Of a stretch of 64,000 nucleotides of DNA, positions 35,842-43,788 are shown piece by piece. A program made the position numbers and the translations under genes. This DNA comes from Sphingosinicella microcystinivorans (GTDB lineage Bacteria; Pseudomonadota; Alphaproteobacteria; Sphingomonadales; Sphingomonadaceae). Each line of letters begins with the position of its first letter. The stretch's first letter is position 1. The notes under the pieces were generated by a model. It ran no database searches. It was not told the DNA's origin and worked only from the letters and a program-made list of their open reading frames with translations. The stretch covers positions 4,293,501-4,357,500 of the forward strand of contig NZ_CP116005.1 in assembly GCF_027941835.1 (NCBI RefSeq). Direction: 5' to 3'.

Positions 35842-38583
35842 TCAGTAGCGGACGGTGAACGTCAGGCCCGTCGTCCGCGGCCTGTTGATGAAGGCCGACG
35901 ACCTGTTGCCGTCGAGCACACCGCCCACCAGCGTCGCCGCGCTCGTCGGAATGGTGATCGCCTGAAGTTCCAGATCGTTGAAGACGTTGTTCATGTAGGC
36001 CGTCAGCGACCACCGCTCGGTTTCAAGGCCGAGCCGCAGGTTCAGCATCTCCATGCTCCCGAGCCTGCCGGACGGGAAGTTCTGCGGGAAGGTCTCGCGC
36101 TCGCCGATATACTGGAACGCAACCTGCCCGGTCAGCTCGATATCGCCCACGCCAAGCGGATAGTTGAAATCCGCGCCGGTCGAGAACGAGACCTTCGGGA
36201 CGTTCGGCGGACGGTTCCCCTTGGCAAGGTCCTGGTAGTCCGCAGGCGCGCCGCCGATGGCGAAAACGGACATGCCCTTGGTGTATTCCGCCTCCGTGTA
36301 GTTGCCGCTGAAGAACAGCGAAACATTGCGGTTCACCTTGTAGAGACTTTCGATCTCGAGGCCGTAGATGCGCAATTGCGGTCCGTTCGCCGTCAGCGCG
36401 CCCGGATTGCTGATACCGATCTGCGGCGTGTCGAAATCGGAATAGAAGCCGGCGATATTGAACGTGACGTTGCCGTCCATCCACCGGGTCTTCAGGCCCA
36501 CCTCGCCCGTCACGATATCGTCGGAGTCGTAGGTCAGCGCGTCCTCGAATGCCGGCGAGCCGACCGGGCCGAAGCCCATCGCCGAGAACGGGCTGTTGAG
36601 GCCGCCGTTCCGGACTCCCCGCGCGATCGTTCCGTAAAGCATCGCATCGTCGGTGATATCGTATTCGAATCCGGCGCGCGGCAGGAAGGTATTCAGTTTG
36701 AAATCGAAGCTGACGCCCGGCCCTCCGGGTGCGGTCAATGCCTCCACGTCGTTCGGAACCGGGAAATAGACCGGCGCGAAGATGTCGGAAGGGTCGGTGA
36801 AGATCGGGGAGAAGATGCCGATCACGTAGGATTCGACCAGCGTCGATCGCACCTTTTCGTTCACGTAGCGCGCGCCGGCGAAAAGCCGGAAGCGCTCCGA
36901 CACGTCATAGTTGAATTCCACGAACGCGGAGAACTGGCGGGTGTCCACCTTCGTGGTCGTCCGCTCGATCTCCGTCGTGCCGCTATCCGTGATGTTGGCG
37001 TAGCCGTTCCCCGAAACGAGCGCCGTGTCGACCGATTTCGTGTCCTGATAGAACGCGCCGGCGACGAAATTCAGCGGCGATTCGAAATCCGAAATGAAGC
37101 GGAACTCCTGCGACACGCTTTTTTCCTTGCCCTGGGTGCGGGCTATCGCGGTCAGATCGGACGACAGGAGGTTGCTCGCCGTATTGAAGGGCGGGAACGC
37201 GTTGAAGAAACCTTCGAAGCCATAGGTGTAGGCCGAGCTGAAGGTCTCCCCGCGGCGCTTCCGCTTGTAGAGGCCCGTGATCGATTCGATCGTCACCGGT
37301 CCGCCGCTATAGGAAATCTTGCCGCTGTAGAGTTCGAAATCGTCCTCGTTCAGACCGTCGATGAGGCTGAGCGACGGCGCAATCAGGTCTTCCGTTCCCA
37401 CCGAACTGCCGATCGTCGTCGGCTCGATGAAGTTGAGCTCGCCGATATCGTCACGGCCTATGTGCGCCGCGAGGCGGATGCTCAGGTCCTCGGTCGGCTT
37501 GAAAAGAACGACGGCGCGCCCGCCATAGGACTCGAAATCGTTCATGTCCTTCTTGTTGAGGCCGAGGTTGTCGATATAGCCGTCGTCCTTGCGATAGAAA
37601 CCGACCACGCGCACGCCGAGCTTGCCCGGAACGAGAATGAAGCTCGTCGCGTTATCGACGCGGTAGTTGAAGCCGCCATGGTTGGTGGCGCTGAGGCCAT
37701 TGCTCCACATGCCTTCGATCACCTTGCCGCTGTCGAGATCGGGGTCGGACGAGAAATAGCGGATCGCGCCGCCCATCGCGCCCTCGCCGAAATAGGTCGG
37801 CTGCGGACCGCGAAGGATCTCGATCCGGTCGAAGTCGAAGAAGTTGAAATCGCGCTGCGCCGCAGTTGCCGACGCCACGGGAATGTCGTCGACGAGTATG
37901 GACACGAGCGGCTGGAGGCGGTTGCCCGAGACCTGGATGCTGTTCGTCACGCCGCGAATGTTGATCTCGTTCGTGTTCGGGCCGCGATCGAGAAGCTCGA
38001 CGCCGGCAACCCGGTTCGACAGGTCCTCGAAATCGACGATGCCGGAACGGCGAAGCTCCCGGCCATCGAGTGCGGCGATACTGCCGCCGATATTCTGGAT
38101 GGATTCCTGGCGGAATCGCGCCGTGACCACGATCTCCTCGCGCTCGTTGCTTTCAACGGCGACATCCTGTGCCGCAGCACCATTCGCACCGAAAATGAAC
38201 GTCGAAATCCCTGCGAAGAGCGACGCCTTCAATCCCCTGCCTGCCACTTTCATCTCCCTGCCTTCACCTGTTGGTTTGGGGGTGATGACGATCACCCCCT
38301 TCTTGGTGAGGCGGGCGGAAAATCCTGTGCGCTGAAGCAGAATTGCGAGCGCTTCATCGACCGTGTGCCGTCCGAGAACGTGCGGGACGTCCCGGACATC
38401 GGCCAGATCGGGCGGGTAGAGAAGCTGCACACCGGTAAGACGCACCAGTGACGACAGCGCCTCCCCGAGAGTCTCCTCTTCGATGCGGACATCATAAGAG
38501 CGGACTTCCGGCAAAGCCTGAGCGTTCGCGGCAGCGACCACGCAGACGGCAAGGGCGCCGCCGAGCGTGAGCTGCCGTCGCAA
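35842..38583 (-). CDS. TonB-dependent transducer with N-terminal STN domain (FecA type)
   Basis: From the TTG at 38583 the product has 913 residues; GGAGG lies nine bases upstream, whereas ATGs further up (38649, 38613) have no ribosome site. A signal peptide ending AAANA is followed by an STN domain (about 28-105) with EEETLGEALSSLVRLTGVQL and LAILLQRTGFSA. Next comes a second signal-peptide-like stretch beginning with an in-frame ATG at 38253, then the plug (EEIVVTARFRQES, EILRGPQPTYFGEGAMGG) and a barrel ending GLTFTVRY. STN receptors signal ligand loading to a FecR protein, and one is encoded downstream. A GGAAAT sequence at 38710-38715, minus strand, resembles a FecI-type -35 but no matching -10 was seen. 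Confidence 0.92.
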   Translation of the reverse strand: MRRQLTLGGALAVCVVAAANAQALPEVRSYDVRIEEETLGEALSSLVRLTGVQLLYPPDLADVRDVPHVLGRHTVDEALAILLQRTGFSARLTKKGVIVITPKPTGEGREMKVAGRGLKASLFAGISTFIFGANGAAAQDVAVESNEREEIVVTARFRQESIQNIGGSIAALDGRELRRSGIVDFEDLSNRVAGVELLDRGPNTNEINIRGVTNSIQVSGNRLQPLVSILVDDIPVASATAAQRDFNFFDFDRIEILRGPQPTYFGEGAMGGAIRYFSSDPDLDSGKVIEGMWSNGLSATNHGGFNYRVDNATSFILVPGKLGVRVVGFYRKDDGYIDNLGLNKKDMNDFESYGGRAVVLFKPTEDLSIRLAAHIGRDDIGELNFIEPTTIGSSVGTEDLIAPSLSLIDGLNEDDFELYSGKISYSGGPVTIESITGLYKRKRRGETFSSAYTYGFEGFFNAFPPFNTASNLLSSDLTAIARTQGKEKSVSQEFRFISDFESPLNFVAGAFYQDTKSVDTALVSGNGYANITDSGTTEIERTTTKVDTRQFSAFVEFNYDVSERFRLFAGARYVNEKVRSTLVESYVIGIFSPIFTDPSDIFAPVYFPVPNDVEALTAPGGPGVSFDFKLNTFLPRAGFEYDITDDAMLYGTIARGVRNGGLNSPFSAMGFGPVGSPAFEDALTYDSDDIVTGEVGLKTRWMDGNVTFNIAGFYSDFDTPQIGISNPGALTANGPQLRIYGLEIESLYKVNRNVSLFFSGNYTEAEYTKGMSVFAIGGAPADYQDLAKGNRPPNVPKVSFSTGADFNYPLGVGDIELTGQVAFQYIGERETFPQNFPSGRLGSMEMLNLRLGLETERWSLTAYMNNVFNDLELQAITIPTSAATLVGGVLDGNRSSAFINRPRTTGLTFTVRY

Positions 38584-38779
38584 GCTCAACCCCTCCCTTT
38601 TCCGGCCGGGCATAACGGCGCATATCGGATCTTCACACCAGCCCTGCAAATGAAGACTGGCGCGGTGCGAAAACCCGTAAAATTTTCTTCAAAGAAACGT
38701 CGCAACAATATTTCCCCGCGATCCGCACACGGAACCCGGCCGGCATAGCCTGCTTCACGGGTGACGCATAGGCTTCAAC

Positions 38780-38793
38780 ATACATCATTGTAT
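38780..38793. promoter_or_regulatory. ATACA-N4-TGTAT palindrome upstream of the STN receptor
   Basis: ATACATCATTGTAT has perfect 5-base arms and overlaps the stop codon of the DUF1611 gene. It lies about 197 bases upstream of the receptor start. A palindrome with the same arms and spacer length occurs at 40954-40967 before the carrier operon. Confidence 0.45.
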
Positions 38794-39834
38794 TTTCAGC
38801 TCTTTGCCCTCGGCCGCATCGGCCCGAGGGAAATCGGCCAGCACGTCCACGACGGTCTCAACGCCCGTCCGCATCGGATCGAAGCAGGCGAGTCCCGTCT
38901 CTTCCTCCGTCCGAAGCAGCGTCTCGAACGCCTCGCTTTCGGGCATCGCGGACGTGTTCAGCGATATGCCGACGAAGCGCGCCGCGGGATTGGCCGCGCG
39001 CGCCAGCGGCAGGTAGGCGTTCATGGCCTCGCTGACCGTCGGGCATCGGACGTGCGGGAAATCGTTCAGCCTCTCCCGCAGCGGATCGTCGCAAAGGACG
39101 AGGGCATCCGGCTGCGAGCCGTAGAGCAGCCCGAGCGTCACCGGGGCATAGGCGGGATGAAGGATCGCGCCCTGCCCCTCGATCACGTCCCAGTGATCCG
39201 GATCGTTGCCGGGCGACAGCATCTCCGCGGCGCCCGAGATGAAGTCGCCGACCACGGCATCGACCGCAATTCCGCCCCCGGCAATCAGGATGCCGGTCTG
39301 GCCGGTCGCGCGGAAATCGGCCTTCAATCCCCGCGCCTTCATTCCCCGCGCGATCGCCATCGCCGTATATTTCTTTCCCAGCGCGCAGTCCGTTCCGACG
39401 GTCAGCAGGCGTAGCCCGGAACGGGGTTTGCCGTTGCCCACCGGCAGGGAAAGCGTGTTGTGGCGCACGTCGTGGAGCGTGCGGCCGAGCGTTGCCGCCA
39501 GCTCCGCGATTTCCGGAATATCCTTCAGTCGGCTGTGGAGCCCGGACGCGATGTCGAGCCCGGCCCGAAGCGCGGCCTGCAAGACCGGCACCCAGTGCGC
39601 CGGCAGCACGCCGCCCTGCGGCGCGATACCGATCACGGCGGTTTTCGCGCCCTCCTGCGCAGCTTGTTCCACCGTCATCCGGGGCAGGCCGAGATCGACC
39701 GCGTCCTCGGAGAATACGAGCTGGCTGATGCAATCTTCGCGCGCCCAATCGCGCAGGCCGAACGCGGTCTTCGCGTTGCGCGGGTTGGTCATGTCGCCGA
39801 TAAGGAGAAGAAACGGCTTCTTGATCGTCAGCAT
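38785..39834 (-). CDS. DUF1611 family protein (DgcN-like)
   Basis: The 349-residue protein starts with MLTIKKPFLLLIGDMTNPRN and contains the P-loop-like segment LTVGTDCALGKKYTAM near residue 150, followed by GQTGILIAGGGIAVDAVVGDF and IEGQGAILHPAYAPVTLGLL. These are marks of DUF1611, some members of which (DgcN) are reported as N-acetyltransferases in D-glutamate catabolism. The usual partner, a dipeptide-epimerase-like gene, is not in the window. The start at 39834 has AGGG close by. It is divergent from the LysR gene and lies upstream of the receptor-peptidase operon, so a role in processing amino acids released from peptides is plausible but unproven. Confidence 0.8.
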   Translation of the reverse strand: MLTIKKPFLLLIGDMTNPRNAKTAFGLRDWAREDCISQLVFSEDAVDLGLPRMTVEQAAQEGAKTAVIGIAPQGGVLPAHWVPVLQAALRAGLDIASGLHSRLKDIPEIAELAATLGRTLHDVRHNTLSLPVGNGKPRSGLRLLTVGTDCALGKKYTAMAIARGMKARGLKADFRATGQTGILIAGGGIAVDAVVGDFISGAAEMLSPGNDPDHWDVIEGQGAILHPAYAPVTLGLLYGSQPDALVLCDDPLRERLNDFPHVRCPTVSEAMNAYLPLARAANPAARFVGISLNTSAMPESEAFETLLRTEEETGLACFDPMRTGVETVVDVLADFPRADAAEGKELKIQ

Positions 39835-39912
39835 ATTCCCTGTACATATCCGTTTGCCTGTGCGCGGACGCGGCGAAGCGCCGACGCGAACCGGTGCGTT
39901 GCGATTGCAGCC

Positions 39913-39944
39913 GGTTTGACCTGTCGCCGCACACAAGACAAACC
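39913..39944. promoter_or_regulatory. Inverted repeat, candidate LysR operator
   Basis: GGTTTGACCTGT and ACAAGACAAACC form 12-base arms with 10 matching positions around an 8-base spacer. The centre is about 52 bases before the LysR start and 95 bases before the DUF1611 start. The long spaced dyad is the shape expected for a LysR-type recognition site in a divergent promoter. Confidence 0.6.
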
Positions 39945-39979
39945 AGTAGTCCTAAGGCATGGACGAGCGCCGCTAAAGC

Positions 39980-40906
39980 ATGTTCCTGAACTCGCAGACC
40001 CTCGCCTCGCTCCGCTTTTTCGAAGCCGCCGCGCGCAAGTTGAGTTTCCGGAAAGCGGCGGCCGAGCTCCATGTGACGGACGGCGCGGTGAGCCAGCAGA
40101 TCAAGCATCTCGAAGAGGCGCTGGGACAGAAGCTGTTCCTTCGTCTGCCCCGGAGCATCGCGCTCACGGAGCAAGGCGAACGCTTCGCCTTCATCGTCCG
40201 GAAGGCCCTGACGGACATTGAAAACGAGGCGCGCGCGCTCAGCGTGGGGCGCGCAAGCACGGAAATCCGCATACGCGTCAATCCGTCCTTCGCCCTGCGC
40301 TGGCTGATGCCGCGCCTCAACGACTTTTATGCCAGGTACCCGGAGATAAAGCTCTTCATGATCGCCGAATACGGCGATATCGACCTGTCGGAACGGGATT
40401 TCGACATCACGATCGAACAATCGACGCAGCCGCTTGCCGGCCTTCACTCGGAAAGATTGTTCGACGAGTATATCACGCCCGTTTGTACGCCCGGCTATCT
40501 GGAAGCCCATCCCGGCCTCAAGACGCCTGACGGGCTCGCAGACTGTACACTCCTGCACGATGCCCATGCCTGGAGCGGCGGCGGCAACGATGCGGAATGG
40601 GAGACCTGGCTCGAGGAAGCCGGTGCCTTGCCTGCCCTACGGACGCACGGCCGGTTCTTCAGCCTCGCCGACATGGCGATCCAGGCCGCGCTCAACGATC
40701 AGGGCGTCGCGATGGGCCGAACGGCGCTGGTCGGAAACCTGCTCGAAAGCGGCGCGCTCACAGCCCCATTCCCCCTGAAAGTGAAAAGCCCCGCCTCCTA
40801 TTGGCTTGCTTACCCAAAAGAGTTTTCGGCCGCGCCGGCGATTGCGTCCGTAAGCAACTGGCTGAAGGCCCACGCTGGGCATTTTCTCCTCGCCTCACCC
40901 TTTTGA
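39980..40906 (+). CDS. LysR-family regulator, GcvA-like
   Basis: The 308-residue protein has an N-terminal winged helix with LASLRFFEAAARKLSFRKAA and LHVTDGAVSQQIKHLEEALG, where GAVSQQIKHLE is the recognition helix region typical of GcvA relatives. The C-terminal substrate-binding domain includes IRIRVNPSFALRWLMPRL and CTPGYLEAHPGL. It is transcribed divergently from DUF1611 across a clear inverted repeat, so it probably controls both genes. The next rightward genes, two carriers, start 154 bases later and may also be in its regulon. The ligand cannot be told from the sequence; an amino acid is a reasonable guess. Confidence 0.92.
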   Translation: MFLNSQTLASLRFFEAAARKLSFRKAAAELHVTDGAVSQQIKHLEEALGQKLFLRLPRSIALTEQGERFAFIVRKALTDIENEARALSVGRASTEIRIRVNPSFALRWLMPRLNDFYARYPEIKLFMIAEYGDIDLSERDFDITIEQSTQPLAGLHSERLFDEYITPVCTPGYLEAHPGLKTPDGLADCTLLHDAHAWSGGGNDAEWETWLEEAGALPALRTHGRFFSLADMAIQAALNDQGVAMGRTALVGNLLESGALTAPFPLKVKSPASYWLAYPKEFSAAPAIASVSNWLKAHAGHFLLASPF

Positions 40907-40953
40907 AGCGCCCGGCAAACGTCGGACCAGCCTTCGATCCCGTTCATCGAGAC

Positions 40954-40967
40954 ATACACTTATGTAT
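40954..40967. promoter_or_regulatory. ATACA-N4-TGTAT palindrome upstream of the carrier operon
   Basis: ATACACTTATGTAT has the same arms and spacer length as the site at 38780-38793. TTGACA (40967-40972) begins at its last base, a consensus -35 hexamer on the plus strand, but no good -10 lies 17 bases further. It is 94 bases before the MFS start. Confidence 0.45.
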
Positions 40968-41060
40968 TGACAAGATGACGGGCTGCGGCTCTTTCTGTCG
41001 GCACGCGGGAGGCGGCGGCAACACGCGATGACATTCGCCGCGTGCGTCGGGAGGGACCAA

Positions 41061-42377
41061 ATGGACGTCAACGCATCCGGCACGGTGTCAGCGCCGCCGC
41101 CTTCGTCCGGCGCGCGCCTGCCGGGGCGCTATTGGGTGCTCGCCGTGATGACGCTGGTCTATGCGCTCAACATCGCCGACCGCTTCGTGCTTTCGACGCT
41201 CATCGAACCGATCAAGGCGGAGTTCGCGCTTTCGGACAGCGCCGTCGGCTTCCTCACGGGAGTCGCGCTCGCGCTTTTCTACACGACCGCCGGTCTGCCG
41301 CTCGGCATCCTTGCGGACCGTGTCAACCGCCGGAAGATGATCGGCTGGGCGCTGGCGATCTGGTCGCTGTTCACGGCCTTTTGCGGCCTTGCGCAGAATT
41401 TCTGGCAACTGCTCGTCGCGCGCATCGGCGTCGGTATCGGCGAAGCCGGCGGAACGCCGCCCTCGCATTCCATCATCGCCGACTATTTCCGTCCGTCCGA
41501 GCGCGTTGTCGCGATGTCGATCTACGCGCTCGGCGTCTCGCTCGGGTCTGCGATCGGCGGCATCGGCGGGGGGCTGCTCACGGAACAGTTCGGCTGGCGC
41601 ACCTGCCTCATCATCTTCGCCTTCGCCAGCCTGCCCGTGCTCCTGATGCTCCTCACCATTCGCGAGCCGCGCCGCGGCGCGTGCGATCCGGGCGTCGCCG
41701 CCGACGCTCGAAAGCCGGGTTTCCGCGAAGGCCTCGACTTCATCCGCTCGCAGCGCGCGCTGATGCACGTGATCGCCGGCGGCACGGTGGCGACGTTTGC
41801 GGGCGGCGGCCTCGTCTGGTGGACACCCGCCTTCCTCGGCCGGTCCCACGGCCTCAGCGTGGGAGAGGCCGGGCTTCAGGTCGGCCTGATGAGCGGCGCG
41901 GCCGGCGCTGCGGCGATGGTGGCGGCGATGGCCCTGATGATCCGCATGGCGCGCATGGACCCGAAATGGCAGTGCTATTTCCTCGCGGGCCTCACGCTGC
42001 TGATCACGATTCCGGGCGTCGCGGCCCACGTCGTCTCCGACCGCGCGACCGCCATCGCCCTGCTCTGGCTTTTCGTCCCGTTCATCAACGTGATGATCGG
42101 CCCCACCCTCGCGCTCATCCAGAATCTGACACGCCCCGATGTCCGCGGCTTCACGGTCGCCGTGCTGCTGTTCACGGCGAACATCGCGAACCTCGCGATT
42201 GCACCGCAACTGATCGGCTTCGTGTCGGACGTGCTTGCCAGCCGGATCGCCGATCCCGTCCATTCGCTGCGTTATGCCCTCGCGGGCTTCGGGCTCACCG
42301 GTATCTGGGCGGCATGGCATTTCCATGCCGCGGTGCGCTCGCTGAAATCTGACCTCGCACGCGCCGGAAGCGCCTGA
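41061..42377 (+). CDS. MFS transporter, spinster-like
   Basis: The 438-residue carrier has twelve predicted membrane helices. The start at 41061 is fixed by GGGAGG seven bases upstream; the ATG at 41028 lacks a ribosome site. Family features include YALNIADRFVLSTLIEPIK after helix 1, GLPLGILADRVNRRKMIGW in the helix 2-3 loop and GIGEAGGTPPSHSIIADYF in helix 5. These are typical of the spinster-like carriers common in sphingomonads. Only 4 bases separate it from the POT carrier gene, so both are in one operon. The substrate is unknown; the neighbourhood points to small peptides or amino acids. Confidence 0.9.
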   Translation: MDVNASGTVSAPPPSSGARLPGRYWVLAVMTLVYALNIADRFVLSTLIEPIKAEFALSDSAVGFLTGVALALFYTTAGLPLGILADRVNRRKMIGWALAIWSLFTAFCGLAQNFWQLLVARIGVGIGEAGGTPPSHSIIADYFRPSERVVAMSIYALGVSLGSAIGGIGGGLLTEQFGWRTCLIIFAFASLPVLLMLLTIREPRRGACDPGVAADARKPGFREGLDFIRSQRALMHVIAGGTVATFAGGGLVWWTPAFLGRSHGLSVGEAGLQVGLMSGAAGAAAMVAAMALMIRMARMDPKWQCYFLAGLTLLITIPGVAAHVVSDRATAIALLWLFVPFINVMIGPTLALIQNLTRPDVRGFTVAVLLFTANIANLAIAPQLIGFVSDVLASRIADPVHSLRYALAGFGLTGIWAAWHFHAAVRSLKSDLARAGSA

Positions 42378-42381
42378 CCCG

Positions 42382-43764
42382 ATGGCAACGGCCCCGGCTG
42401 CATCCCTTTCCGCCACCGGCAGCGAGGACCGGAGCTTCCTCGGCCACCCGAAGGGCCTCGCCTATCTCGCCTTCACGGAGGCATGGGAGCGCCTTTCCTT
42501 CTATGGCATGTCTGGGCTGCTGCTGCTCTACATGATCCAGCGTCTGCTGACGCCGGAGGTCGCGGACGGCGTGCTCGGTTTCGACCGGCTGCGGGCGGGG
42601 ATCGAGGCGCTGACCGGGCCGCTTTCCGACCAGGCGTTCGCAAGCCAGGTGTTCAGCCTCTATTCGGGGCTCGTCTATTTCACGCCGGTCTTCGGCGGAT
42701 TGCTCGCCGACCGGCTTCTCGGCCAGCGCCGTGCCGTGGTGCTGGGCGCCCTGCTCATGGTGGCGGGTCATGGCCTGATGGCGTTCGACGCCAGCTTCCT
42801 GATCGCGCTGTCGCTGCTGATCGCCGGAACCGGGTGCCTCAAGGGCAACATCTCCGTGCAGGTCGGGCATCTGTACCAGCCGGACGACGAGGGGCGGCGC
42901 ACCCGCGCCTTCGCGATCTTCTACGGCGCGATCAACACCGGCGCCCTGCTCGGCCCCCTCGTCTGCGGCATCCTCGCGCAGGTCTACGGCTGGCATGTCG
43001 GCTTCGGCGCGGCCGGCGCGCTCATGCTCGTCGCGCTCATCACCTACTGCACCGGCTGGAAGCATCTCCCTCCCGACCGCAAGCGGCAACGCGGCACGGT
43101 TTCGTCCGCGCCGCTGACGGCGAGGGACTGGCGGGTCATTGCCGCATTGCTGTTCCTGAGCGCGATCGGGATTCTGCCCTGCGCGGCCTATTATCAGGAA
43201 ATGAATGCCGGCCTGCTGCTCATCGAGGCGTCAGTGGACCGCGGACTGTTCGGCTGGACCATTCCGACGCCGTCGTTCAACGCGCTCGACGGCCTCTTCT
43301 GCATTCTCGCCGTGCCCTTGCTGGTCTCCCTATGGCACCGGCAGGCGAAACATGGCCGCGAACCGGGGGACATCCGGAAGATCACGATCGGCTATCTCAT
43401 CATTTCCGGCGCCAACCTGCTGATGGTCATCCCCGCCGGATGGGCCGACAACGGCGCGACGCTCGGCCCGATCTGGCCGGTCATGCTCTACGCGCTGAAC
43501 GCCCTCGGGTTCATCTTCTATTGGCCGACGCTGCTGGCGCTATTCTCGCGCGCGGCGCCCGCGCAGGTCAATTCGACGATGATGGGCGTCCTCTTTCTTT
43601 CCATCTTTCTCGGCAATCTCCTCGTCGGCACACTCGCCGGACTGTGGGAGACGCTGAGCCACGCCAGTTTCTTCGCGCTGCACGCCGCGCTCGCCTTCGG
43701 CGCGGTTCTGGTCATGCTGCTCGTGGCGCGCCCGGTGGAACGGCTCCTCGCGCATCCATCGTAA
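42382..43764 (+). CDS. POT/PTR2-family proton-coupled peptide transporter
   Basis: The 460-residue protein carries the POT hallmark ExxERFxYY in the form EAWERLSFYGM at about residues 33-43, and FAIFYGAINTGALLGPLVCG matching the PTR2 helix 5 signature. It also has GGLLADRLLGQRR. Members import di- and tripeptides with protons. GGAAG precedes the start, and it follows the MFS gene by 4 bases. Together with the outer-membrane receptor and the S9 peptidase it completes a plausible route: uptake of oligopeptide, cleavage to dipeptides in the periplasm, and import across the inner membrane. It is convergent with the M28 gene. Confidence 0.92.
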   Translation: MATAPAASLSATGSEDRSFLGHPKGLAYLAFTEAWERLSFYGMSGLLLLYMIQRLLTPEVADGVLGFDRLRAGIEALTGPLSDQAFASQVFSLYSGLVYFTPVFGGLLADRLLGQRRAVVLGALLMVAGHGLMAFDASFLIALSLLIAGTGCLKGNISVQVGHLYQPDDEGRRTRAFAIFYGAINTGALLGPLVCGILAQVYGWHVGFGAAGALMLVALITYCTGWKHLPPDRKRQRGTVSSAPLTARDWRVIAALLFLSAIGILPCAAYYQEMNAGLLLIEASVDRGLFGWTIPTPSFNALDGLFCILAVPLLVSLWHRQAKHGREPGDIRKITIGYLIISGANLLMVIPAGWADNGATLGPIWPVMLYALNALGFIFYWPTLLALFSRAAPAQVNSTMMGVLFLSIFLGNLLVGTLAGLWETLSHASFFALHAALAFGAVLVMLLVARPVERLLAHPS

Positions 43765-43788
43765 AAAATGCGGCGATTCCCCGTGCGA

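Noticed and set aside
38687-38715. A full FecI-type promoter before the STN receptor
   Set aside because: A GGAAAT sequence is present, but the hexamer 17 bases downstream does not match the TGTCCT seen at E. coli fecA, so it is not listed as a promoter.
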